A stretch of 7,781 nt of DNA from Nitrospirae bacterium RBG_13_39_12 (GTDB taxonomy: Bacteria; Nitrospirota; Thermodesulfovibrionia; Thermodesulfovibrionales; SM23-35). The notes beneath the pieces were generated by a model. It was not told where the DNA came from and did no database searches. It saw only the letters and a list, made by a program, of their open reading frames with translations. This document shows, piece after piece, positions 1 to 5,807 of the stretch (its first letter is position 1; each line of letters opens with the position of its first letter). The stretch is taken from contig MHEF01000152.1 in assembly GCA_001805125.1 (NCBI GenBank), forward strand, positions 4,209 to 11,989, read 5' to 3'. Position numbers and translations under genes: made by a program.

Positions 1-2
1 AA

Positions 3-992
3 GTTAAAGAGAAAAAGACCGGCAATTATGCATATTTTAATGTGAACCGTCATATAAACCTTACAAATATTTGTGTATCACGATGCAAGTTTTGCGCTTT
101 TAGTCGTGATAAGACAGACCCTGATGCATATACAATGTCGATCGAGGAGGTACTTGGTGCAGCACTGTCAGCAAAACATCTCGGGATAACAGAGTTTCAC
201 ATTGTTAGCGGGCTTCATCCTGATCTTCCCTTTGATTACTATCTTGAGGTTATCACTCGCCTTAGGGAGACCATGCCAGAAGTTCATATTCAGGCCTTTA
301 CTGCTGTTGAGATTAACTATTTTTCCAGGATATCTCAACTGCCGATTCAGGAGGTGCTTATTCGACTCAAAGAGGCTGGTTTAGGGTCGCTTCCCGGAGG
401 TGGGGCTGAGATATTAAATCATCGAATACGGGAATCAGTTTGTCCTGGAAAGGCAAATAGTGAAGAGTGGCTGGAAGTCATGAGGACCGCCCACAATCTC
501 GGCCTTAAGTCTAATGCAACCATGCTGTACGGTCATATTGAAACAGTTGAGGAACGTATTGACCACCTGCTTGAGTTAAGATCACTTCAGGATGAAACAG
601 GCGGATTTCAATCCTTTATCCCTCTCCCGTTCCATCCTAAAAATACTCAGCTTCCTGATTTTCAAAAGCCGACGGCTTTTGAAAATCTGAAAGTGCTTGC
701 TGTTTCAAGGCTTGTCCTGGATAATTTTCAGCATATCAAGGCCTTCTGGATAATGCTCGGGCTAAAAGTAGCCCAGCTTTCTCTTCTATTCGGAGTTGAT
801 GACCTGGATGGAACTGTTGTTGAAGAAAAGATTACCCATGCAGCAGGCGCTGATACCGATAAGTCGATTTCTAGAGAAGAACTCCTGGACTTAATTTTTG
901 CGACCGGCAGGATACCTGTTGAAAGAGATACACTTTATAACATAATAAAAGTATATAAAAGTGAAGGGCAGGGTATATTAATTGAGACCTAG
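3..992 (+). CDS. mqnE: Aminofutalosine synthase MqnE (5' truncated by window edge)
   Basis: This radical SAM enzyme adds the adenosyl group of SAM to 3-[(1-carboxyvinyl)oxy]benzoate, the MqnA product, giving 6-amino-6-deoxyfutalosine in the cytosolic futalosine route to menaquinone. The CX3CX2C cluster motif CVSRCKFC lies at 72-95, just after NRHINLTNI. Further family signatures are HIQAFTAVEI, SLPGGGAEIL, ATMLYGHIET and TGGFQSFIPLPFHP; HIQAF and YGHIET distinguish it from the MqnC paralogue downstream. A GTG at 42 could be read as a start, but the frame stays open to the left edge and the extra residues (ending GNYAYFNV before NRHIN) look like family sequence. The true start is therefore outside the window and about 30-45 residues are missing. 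The stop at 990-992 overlaps mqnA by 11 bp, indicating one transcript. Confidence 0.95.
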   Translation, partial: VKEKKTGNYAYFNVNRHINLTNICVSRCKFCAFSRDKTDPDAYTMSIEEVLGAALSAKHLGITEFHIVSGLHPDLPFDYYLEVITRLRETMPEVHIQAFTAVEINYFSRISQLPIQEVLIRLKEAGLGSLPGGGAEILNHRIRESVCPGKANSEEWLEVMRTAHNLGLKSNATMLYGHIETVEERIDHLLELRSLQDETGGFQSFIPLPFHPKNTQLPDFQKPTAFENLKVLAVSRLVLDNFQHIKAFWIMLGLKVAQLSLLFGVDDLDGTVVEEKITHAAGADTDKSISREELLDLIFATGRIPVERDTLYNIIKVYKSEGQGILIET

Positions 993-1824
993 GGTAGGAC
1001 ATATCCATTTTTTAAACTGTCTTCCTCTTTACTACGGGCTTGTTAAAAGCTATGCCCTGCTGGATATTGAACTTATTAAGGGACTGCCGACTGAGCTCAA
1101 TCAACTTCTGATAGGCGGGAAGCTTGATGTTTCACCTATCTCGTCAATTGAATATGCCCGCCACTCCGGATCTCTGGTTCTCTATCCTGAATTTACTGTC
1201 AGTTCTGATGGAGAAGCAAAAAGCATTCTGCTTCTGAGCCGATTCCCGATAAATGAACTTTCCGGGAAAAAGATTGCTCTAACGAGCACCTCTGCAACAT
1301 CACAGGTGTTACTCAAGATAATCCTTAATTTTAGATATGGAATTGAGCCGGAGTATTTTGTTTGTCAACCTGATTTAAACAGGATGCTTTCAGATGCTGA
1401 TGCAGCTTTGCTTATTGGTGATATAGCCCTAACACACTATATCGGAGCCAGGGATTGTTATCTTTATGACCTGGGAGTTGAGTGGAAGAAATTGACCGGG
1501 AGGAAGATGGTTTATGCGGTCTGGGCAGTCAACCGGGGGTTTGCTGATGAGCAAAGCGAGTTATGCGGTTATGTATTCGAAATTTTCAGAAAATCAATGG
1601 TTTACTCACAAGAACATTTGACCGAGATAGCTGAATATGCTGCTAAGTGGGAACCGTTCAGTTTCTTTTTTCTTGAGAAATATTTTAAAACTCTTCGATT
1701 TGATTTCGGGAAAGACTATCAAGAAGGTCTTTTTCATTTTTATAAATTAGCAAAAGAAATTGGAGCAGTTGAAACAGTTCCGGAACTGGAATTTGTAAAA
1801 TTACGTTCAGGTGTAAGGGCTTGA
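982..1824 (+). CDS. mqnA: Chorismate dehydratase MqnA
   Basis: MqnA dehydrates chorismate to 3-[(1-carboxyvinyl)oxy]benzoate, the first committed step of futalosine-dependent menaquinone synthesis. The 280-aa protein has the family's periplasmic-binding-protein-like layout (VitK2_biosynth family): an N-terminal strand RVGHIHFLNCLPLYYGL (residues 4-20), LDVSPISSIEYARH around 48-61, a hinge region with ALTSTSATSQVLLKIIL, and LLIGDIAL near 140. Length is normal for the family. The start is a TTG at 982, inside the 3' end of mqnE; AGGG at 970-973 gives an 8-nt Shine-Dalgarno spacing, and homology begins almost immediately afterwards. Its stop TGA (1822-1824) overlaps the TTG of mqnC. The overlaps on both sides imply translational coupling in the mqnE-mqnA-mqnC unit. 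Confidence 0.95.
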   Translation: MRPRVGHIHFLNCLPLYYGLVKSYALLDIELIKGLPTELNQLLIGGKLDVSPISSIEYARHSGSLVLYPEFTVSSDGEAKSILLLSRFPINELSGKKIALTSTSATSQVLLKIILNFRYGIEPEYFVCQPDLNRMLSDADAALLIGDIALTHYIGARDCYLYDLGVEWKKLTGRKMVYAVWAVNRGFADEQSELCGYVFEIFRKSMVYSQEHLTEIAEYAAKWEPFSFFFLEKYFKTLRFDFGKDYQEGLFHFYKLAKEIGAVETVPELEFVKLRSGVRA

Positions 1825-2885
1825 AGGTTCAAGGAATTCTCGGCAGAGTTACAGAAGGTAAAAGATTAAGTTTTGAGGAGGCAGTCCAAGTTTTTAAGGA
1901 AGCTGATTTATTGGAACTTGCAGTAACGGCTGATGCAGTTTGTAATTTTAAAAACCCGGAGAGGAAAGCAACTTTTCTAATAGATAGGAATATAAATTAC
2001 ACAAATGTTTGTGTAAATCAATGTAGCTTTTGCGCTTTCTACAGAACCAGTGGTCATCCGGAAGCCTATGTTTTAAACCAAAAAGAGATTGAGGAGAAAG
2101 TTGCTGAAACAATCAAGCTTTCAGGAACTCAGGTCATGCTTCAGGGAGGAATTAATCCTGATCTGAAAATTGATTACTATACCAGGATGTTTGAAGGGAT
2201 AAAAAGTAAATTCAATATCAGAATTCACAGTCTTTCTCCTCCAGAGATTGTTCATATTGGTGAATCAGCAGGCATATCTGTTGCAGAGACATTGAAGGAG
2301 CTTATTAAGGCTGGTCTTGATTCACTTCCGGGAGGAGGGGCAGAGATACTTGTCGACAGGGTAAGAAAAAGGATAAGTCCGCGTAAAATATCTTCTTCGA
2401 AGTGGCTGGAAGTTATGGAGGAAGCTCATAATCTGGGGCTTAAGACTACAGCAACAATGATGATTGGTACAGTTGAAACCATAGAGGACAGGATAAATCA
2501 TCTTCAAAAGGTGAGAGGTCTTCAGGGTAGAACAGGCGGGTTCCTCTCTTTTATCCCGTGGACATTTCAACCAGGCAATACCTTATTAGGGGGCAAACCT
2601 GTATCCTCCATAGAATATCTGAGAACCCTTTCTGTAAGTCGTTTATTCCTGGATAATTTTGTGAATGTTCAGGGATCATGGGTTACCCAGGGTAAGGATA
2701 TCGGACAAATCTGTCTTTCATTCGGGGCAAATGATCTTGGCAGTATAATGATTGAGGAGAATGTTGTTCGTGCTGCTGGTGTATCTCACCGGATGAGTGT
2801 TGATGAAATGGTAGATCTTATAGGAAAGACGGGCAAGGTCCCGGCCCAGAGGGATACAGAATTCAATATATTGAAGGTTTATTAA
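1821..2885 (+). CDS. mqnC: Cyclic dehypoxanthinyl futalosine synthase MqnC
   Basis: This radical SAM enzyme cyclises dehypoxanthine futalosine to the spiro intermediate that MqnD later converts to 1,4-dihydroxy-6-naphthoate. The 4Fe-4S motif CVNQCSFC has Cys64, Cys68 and Cys71. MqnC-type signatures follow: VMLQGGINPDLKIDYY, IRIHSLSPPEI, SLPGGGAEIL, TTATMMIGTVET and FIPWTFQPGNT. The 354-aa length is typical. The protein is clearly paralogous to MqnE just upstream (shared SLPGGGAEIL, WLEVM, AHNLGLK and TGGF blocks), but the HSLSPPEI and WTFQPGNT blocks assign it to MqnC. The start is a TTG in a TTGA overlap with the mqnA stop; the N-terminus (LSFEEAVQVFKEADLLEL) aligns with the family, and no better in-frame start is seen. 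The AAGGG upstream is only about 1 nt away, so initiation probably relies on coupling. Confidence 0.95.
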   Translation: MKVQGILGRVTEGKRLSFEEAVQVFKEADLLELAVTADAVCNFKNPERKATFLIDRNINYTNVCVNQCSFCAFYRTSGHPEAYVLNQKEIEEKVAETIKLSGTQVMLQGGINPDLKIDYYTRMFEGIKSKFNIRIHSLSPPEIVHIGESAGISVAETLKELIKAGLDSLPGGGAEILVDRVRKRISPRKISSSKWLEVMEEAHNLGLKTTATMMIGTVETIEDRINHLQKVRGLQGRTGGFLSFIPWTFQPGNTLLGGKPVSSIEYLRTLSVSRLFLDNFVNVQGSWVTQGKDIGQICLSFGANDLGSIMIEENVVRAAGVSHRMSVDEMVDLIGKTGKVPAQRDTEFNILKVY

Positions 2886-2954
2886 ACAGTAAAATTCGTA
2901 ATGAACGCTGTTTCAATGGGTACATAATACGTGGCAATCTTTTCACTCATTCTC

Positions 2955-2986
2955 CCCTGTGAAGTATGTTTCGCTACTCCACAGGG
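2955..2986. repeat. Long hairpin inside the MITE-like element
   Basis: CCCTGTGAAGTA (2955-2966) pairs with TACTCCACAGGG (2975-2986): 11 of 12 pairs with one A-C mismatch and an 8-nt loop TGTTTCGC. No T-run follows, so it does not look like an intrinsic terminator. It is followed by a smaller stem AGGC-TTTT-GCCT at 2996-3007, flanked by GGGT/ACCC. Confidence 0.6.
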
Positions 2987-3022
2987 CAGGGTCCGAGGCT
3001 TTTGCCTTACCCCTCTCATATT

Positions 3023-3052
3023 CCCCCTTGCCAAGGGGGGGATGAAGGGGGG
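3023..3052. repeat. CCCCCTT/AAGGGGG dispersed-type palindrome
   Basis: CCCCCTT (3023-3029) and AAGGGGG (3033-3039) form a GC-rich hairpin, followed by GATGAAGGGGGG. This form (C-run, short spacer, G-run, then a second G-run) resembles a repeat I recall as common between genes of Desulfobacterota, Nitrospirota and some cyanobacteria. That identification is from memory of the pattern, not from a search. Confidence 0.5.
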
Positions 3053-3159
3053 TCTGACTGTCGGCAAAAGAATCCGTTCAAAGACAGCCACGTATTATCG
3101 AAAACTTAAACAACTTTTAAAGTCTTTGGAGAATAATAGTATATCAGGCGTTGAAAATT

Positions 3160-4014
3160 ATGAAGCAGTCTATTATCAGTAAAAAAGGAATATTACGAGC
3201 CACAAAAGCGTTTATTGGCGGTTCAAGCACCTTTTCTATTAATTTTCCTGAAGATATCAAGAATAAAGGAATAAAGTTATTAGATAAGAAAGTTTTTCCA
3301 ACCCCCTTTGGTGAAAGCCCTGAGTTTAAGTTGATAGAAATTGACGGAGAGCCTGTACTCACAGTCAGAATGCATGGCTGGCGTTCTGGTGTTAACAGGG
3401 CTGATGCATCCCGACAGATTTTCTGGGTTTTTGAAAAGGCTGGTGTTAATACTATTCTTGCTGAAGGAGGGGTTGGTGCCATAAATAAAGATTTTAATCT
3501 CCGTCACTTTGTAATTCCCGTTGACTATATTGATCTTTCTTTGAGAAAGGATGTCTGTCTTTCCGACAGGTATTTACTTGTTATGCGTGACCCAATCTGT
3601 CCTGAACTTGCTGAACTGCTTGGTAAAACAAGTGCCAGAATATTTCCCGATAGAGAGATTAAACGAGGAATATATGCGGTTACAGATGGCAGGCATTTCG
3701 AAAGCCGGGCTGAGGTAAGGATGATAGAGTCTCTCGGCGGAGATGTTATTGGACAGAGCCTTTGTCCTGAGGTTTATTTGTCCAGGGAGATAGGAGCTTG
3801 TTATGCAGGCCTTTACCTTGTTGTAAATCGGGCTGAAGGAGTTGGTTCAGACTGGAGCCATAATGAATTAAGAAAGATCTTTTATCAGGAAGCTTCCAAT
3901 GTAGGTAAGATAATTGTTGAGAGCTTCAAAAAAGTAAAACAAAATCACAGAAAAACTTGCAGATGTTCGAAGCTCAGAAGAAAAACGCTCTTGAAATACA
4001 AAAAACAAATATGA
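3160..4014 (+). CDS. MTAP/MTIP-family nucleoside phosphorylase-like protein, probable (amino)futalosine-cleaving enzyme
   Basis: This 284-aa member of the purine nucleoside phosphorylase superfamily is closest by eye to 5'-methylthioadenosine/methylthioinosine phosphorylases. Landmarks are IGGSSTF (19-25, the Gly-rich phosphate loop), PTPFGESPEF (48-57), MHGW (71-74), GRHFESRAE (177-185), GQSLCPEV (198-205) and YLVVNRAEG (219-227). Compared with human MTAP recalled from memory, Asp220 corresponds to Asn223 and Asp222 to Ala225, as in 6-oxopurine enzymes. Arg60 corresponds to Met71 and Thr93 to Gly103, so phosphate contacts look weakened. Its place between mqnC and ubiE, with no MqnB or MTAN seen, suggests it removes the base from futalosine or aminofutalosine. 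ATG 3160 is preferred over TTG 3151 because AGGCG at 3145-3149 is well spaced only for the ATG. The C-terminal 25 residues are a Lys/Arg-rich tail beyond the usual fold. Confidence 0.8.
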   Translation: MKQSIISKKGILRATKAFIGGSSTFSINFPEDIKNKGIKLLDKKVFPTPFGESPEFKLIEIDGEPVLTVRMHGWRSGVNRADASRQIFWVFEKAGVNTILAEGGVGAINKDFNLRHFVIPVDYIDLSLRKDVCLSDRYLLVMRDPICPELAELLGKTSARIFPDREIKRGIYAVTDGRHFESRAEVRMIESLGGDVIGQSLCPEVYLSREIGACYAGLYLVVNRAEGVGSDWSHNELRKIFYQEASNVGKIIVESFKKVKQNHRKTCRCSKLRRKTLLKYKKQI

Positions 4015-4733
4015 ACATAGTTGATTATAAAGAACGGGATGAAAAGAAAGTTGAGCAGATGTTTTCCGCTATTGCCCCTCGCTATGATCTTCTGAACCAT
4101 GTCCTGAGTCTGGGCCTTGATTTCAGATGGCGTAAAAAGGTTGCGATGGAGACAGGAAAAATTTATTGCAGGAGAATTCTCGATGTATGTACAGGGACAG
4201 GCGATATGGCCATAGAACTCTGCCGGTTCTGGAAAGGTCAGGCTCGAATAGAAGGGCTTGATTTCTCTAATGAGTTGCTCGAAATAGGAAGGAAGAAAGT
4301 CAAAAAGGCGGAACTTGCTGATAAGATCATTTTCAGGGAAGGCAATGCTGAGAAGCTTCCTTATGAAGATGAGCAATTTGATGCGATTACCATAACATTT
4401 GGCCTGAGGAATATTAAGAATAGGCTGAAAGCGTTAAAGGAATTTTACCGGGTGACAAAACCTGACGGTTGTTTTGTTTGTCTTGAGTTCAGCCGGCCAG
4501 AAACACCGATTTTCAGTAGACTTTATTCCTTTTACCTAGCAAAACTTATTCCCTTGATTTCCAATCTTCTCGGATCAGATCCTGATGCTTACAGATATCT
4601 GGGAATGACTATTGGTGATTTTCCTTCTGCGCTTGAGTTAGTGAGTCTTATTAAAACAGCTGGATGGAAAAATGTTACACATTATACTCTGGCAGGTGGA
4701 ATTGTAGCTATACATAGAGGGACAAGAAATTAA
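4011..4733 (+). CDS. ubiE: Demethylmenaquinone methyltransferase UbiE/MenG
   Basis: This SAM-dependent C-methyltransferase converts demethylmenaquinone to menaquinone, the last step of the pathway; in organisms that make both quinones it also acts on the ubiquinone precursor. The 240-aa form has the UbiE N-terminus MFSAIAPRYDLLNHVLSLG (17-35), SAM-binding motif ILDVCTGTGD (56-65), acidic post-motif GLDFS (82-86), GNAEKLPY (111-118), and TFGLRNIKNRLKALKEFYRV with KPDG (129-153). The chosen ATG at 4011 overlaps the preceding stop as ATGA, the usual sign of translational coupling. In-frame TTG 3957 and ATG 3963 would add 16-18 residues of Lys/Gln-rich, non-conserved sequence. No clear Shine-Dalgarno site precedes 4011, consistent with coupling. 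It closes the + strand operon and converges on the gene at 4745. Confidence 0.93.
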   Translation: MNIVDYKERDEKKVEQMFSAIAPRYDLLNHVLSLGLDFRWRKKVAMETGKIYCRRILDVCTGTGDMAIELCRFWKGQARIEGLDFSNELLEIGRKKVKKAELADKIIFREGNAEKLPYEDEQFDAITITFGLRNIKNRLKALKEFYRVTKPDGCFVCLEFSRPETPIFSRLYSFYLAKLIPLISNLLGSDPDAYRYLGMTIGDFPSALELVSLIKTAGWKNVTHYTLAGGIVAIHRGTRN

Positions 4734-4744
4734 AATTCTGTATT

Positions 4745-5137
4745 TTATTTATTATCTATGTTTTGGAGTTTCATTCTGTTGAATTCCTTTAATTGTTCTA
4801 TAAGCAGTTCCATAGAGATAGCCCCGATTTTAACCAGGGCTTCGCCAAAGTAGATATATGTATCTTCCTGCTCTTTTAACAGTTCTTCCACCCTGTCTTT
4901 TATTAGATATTTCTCTCTTACTATAATCTCTCCAAATTTTTCCTTAGTCTCTTCCTGAATTGTCAATATTCTAATTATCTCATCTTCATTAAGCCAGCAC
5001 TTAGCCTTAGCAAGTTCTCCGATTTTTAAATTGTTCTTTTTCTGAAGATATCTTGCATTTAGGATATCCATCTGATTTATAAGTTTTTTATTGAGTAAGT
5101 ATCTTCCAAATTTAAAAAATTCTGAAGAGTTATCCAT
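4745..5137 (-). CDS. Stand-alone protein of four MshEN/T2SSE_N-like 29-residue repeats
   Basis: The 130-aa protein is made almost wholly of four repeats with an exact 29-residue period, marked by the aromatic/Ile-Gly pairs F10-G11, I39-G40, F68-G69 and F97-G98. Each unit follows the pattern K/Y-F-G-E-x-hydrophobic, four residues, Leu-Ile, then an amphipathic helix ending in Gln or Phe. The third is KFGEIIVREKYLI..LLKEQ. This resembles the MshEN (T2SSE_N) module at the N-terminus of MshE/PilB/GspE ATPases, known to bind c-di-GMP in MshE, but there is no ATPase here. No signal peptide or membrane segment is seen. It starts 7 nt after the stop of the upstream secreted-protein gene; its Shine-Dalgarno GGGGGGAA (5149-5156) is supplied by that gene's terminal Gly codons. 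Function is unknown; a c-di-GMP receptor or a type IV pilus/secretion accessory protein are the guesses. Confidence 0.8.
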   Translation of the reverse strand: MDNSSEFFKFGRYLLNKKLINQMDILNARYLQKKNNLKIGELAKAKCWLNEDEIIRILTIQEETKEKFGEIIVREKYLIKDRVEELLKEQEDTYIYFGEALVKIGAISMELLIEQLKEFNRMKLQNIDNK

Positions 5138-5144
5138 TAAAAAA

Positions 5145-5681
5145 TCAATTCCCCCCTACACCTGCGTCAGCACCTCCAGGGAAACGGGTTCTTTCAATTG
5201 ATGGTATAAGCCTTATCAAGATTTTTACCCTGCCGCTTTCCTTGAACCAATAACTAACCTCCAAAACATCGCTGACACCAAAAGTGAAAGGCAGATATAA
5301 TGGTCTTGCTTCGTAAGCTATAGTATTGCCTTTTTTGTCAATAATCCTGCTAAGTTGAAGCTTCCAGAAGGAATAGTGAAAGCTGATAAAATTTTCTGCT
5401 TCTTTCAGAGCGTCTTTGGCTTTAACCTGGTGTTTTAATATGTAATCGAAATCAGGTGCATATGGCTCAAAGGTATATTGATCTCCCTCTTTATCAAGAA
5501 TCGCGATAGTTTCAAGATCATCTGAGAATCCTCGGCCGTAAAGTATCAAAGTATATGTCCCGGTTATGTCAGCAGCGGTTGCTTCTAATGTGTTCAAAGG
5601 TCTTTCAATGGCAAAAGAAAGACCTGGTGCAATAATTAAAATGGCAATCAGTACAGTGATACAATTAACAATAGTTTTCAT
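5145..5681 (-). CDS. Secreted protein of unknown function
   Basis: I do not assign a family. From the ATG at 5681 the 178-aa product begins with a clear Sec signal peptide: MKT, then a hydrophobic core VLIAILIIAPG, and a likely cleavage after LSFA (residue 24). The mature part is mixed alpha/beta, with TGTYTLILYGRGFSDDLETIAILD (about 39-62), YTFEPYAPDFDYIL, a helical stretch near residues 84-97, and a basic/hydrophobic strand region RPLYLPFTFGVSDVLEVSYWF. It ends in a Gly-rich tail. The only cysteine is in the signal peptide, so there is no lipobox. The frame extends 33 codons further upstream, but ATG 5681 is chosen because the signal peptide starts there and GGGGT (5692-5696) gives a 10-nt Shine-Dalgarno spacing. 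It is the first gene of the two-gene minus-strand operon and diverges from the HAD gene. Confidence 0.8.
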   Translation of the reverse strand: MKTIVNCITVLIAILIIAPGLSFAIERPLNTLEATAADITGTYTLILYGRGFSDDLETIAILDKEGDQYTFEPYAPDFDYILKHQVKAKDALKEAENFISFHYSFWKLQLSRIIDKKGNTIAYEARPLYLPFTFGVSDVLEVSYWFKESGRVKILIRLIPSIERTRFPGGADAGVGGN

Positions 5682-5757
5682 TTTAGAAGTTACCCCTTTT
5701 TTTCGGTCTTGCAGTTTTTCTTCAAACATATTGCTTCCCGAATATAATTTTACAACA

Positions 5758-5773
5758 TTATCTATACAGATAA
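5758..5773. promoter_or_regulatory. Palindrome in the divergent intergenic region, possible operator
   Basis: TTATCT-ATAC-AGATAA is a perfect 6-bp inverted repeat with a 4-bp centre. It lies 21 bp upstream of the HAD gene's extended -10 and 77 bp upstream of the secreted-protein start. It is placed to act on both divergent promoters, but AT-rich palindromes of this size can occur by chance. Confidence 0.3.
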
Positions 5774-5793
5774 ACATCATTGAATTATGTATA

Positions 5794-5802
5794 TGATATA
5801 AT
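5794..5802 (+). promoter_or_regulatory. Extended -10 promoter of the HAD gene
   Basis: TGATATAAT matches the extended -10 consensus TGNTATAAT exactly. No convincing -35 lies 16-18 bp upstream, which extended -10 promoters can tolerate. Only five bases separate it from the ATG at 5808, so transcription would begin at or within 1-2 nt of the start codon. Confidence 0.6.
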
Positions 5803-5807
5803 TTTTT

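Larger units (their letters stand above)
2924..3098. mobile_element. MITE-like palindromic element inserted between mqnC and the MTAP-like gene
   Basis: A 175-bp segment is bounded by a perfect 12-bp inverted repeat, ATAATACGTGGC (2924-2935) and GCCACGTATTAT (3087-3098). Similarity continues inward in register for about 30 bp: after the 12 bases both ends have two mismatches, TCTTT, six mostly different bases, then ATTCT. Inside are two strong hairpins and one short one. No coding sequence is credible: reading frames across it give low-complexity peptides such as PLAKGGMKGG, a hallmark of the dispersed CCCCCTT/AAGGGGG repeat. If the outer TA is target duplication, the ends would be TA-ATACGTGGC...GCCACGTAT-TA. 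This is consistent with a Tc1/mariner- or IS630-type non-autonomous element, but no transposase is present to confirm it. It accounts for most of the gap in an otherwise overlapping operon. Confidence 0.6.

Noticed and set aside
1821..2885. mqnC as a second mqnE copy
   Set aside because: The two radical SAM proteins share many blocks, but HSLSPPEI and FIPWTFQPGNT in this one versus HIQAFTAVEI and YGHIET in the first separate MqnC from MqnE.
3023..3052. Intrinsic terminator after mqnC
   Set aside because: The GC-rich hairpin is followed by G-rich sequence rather than T on either strand, and the downstream genes belong to the same pathway, so read-through is expected.
2882..3182. Open frames on both strands (69 and 83 codons) between mqnC and the MTAP-like gene
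   Set aside because: Both run through the inverted-repeat element and encode peptides typical of the CCCCCTT/AAGGGGG repeat (PLAKGGMKGG and its reverse), with no plausible start context or domain.
4731..4747. Possible terminator TAAAAT-TCTGT-ATTTTA between convergent ubiE and the repeat-protein gene
   Set aside because: The stem is only six A-T pairs with no G-C, so it would be too weak for a standard intrinsic terminator, although a few T follow it.
5682..5780. N-terminal extension of 33 residues on the secreted protein
   Set aside because: The extension would bury the signal peptide, and ATG 5681 has a well-spaced GGGGT ribosome-binding site.
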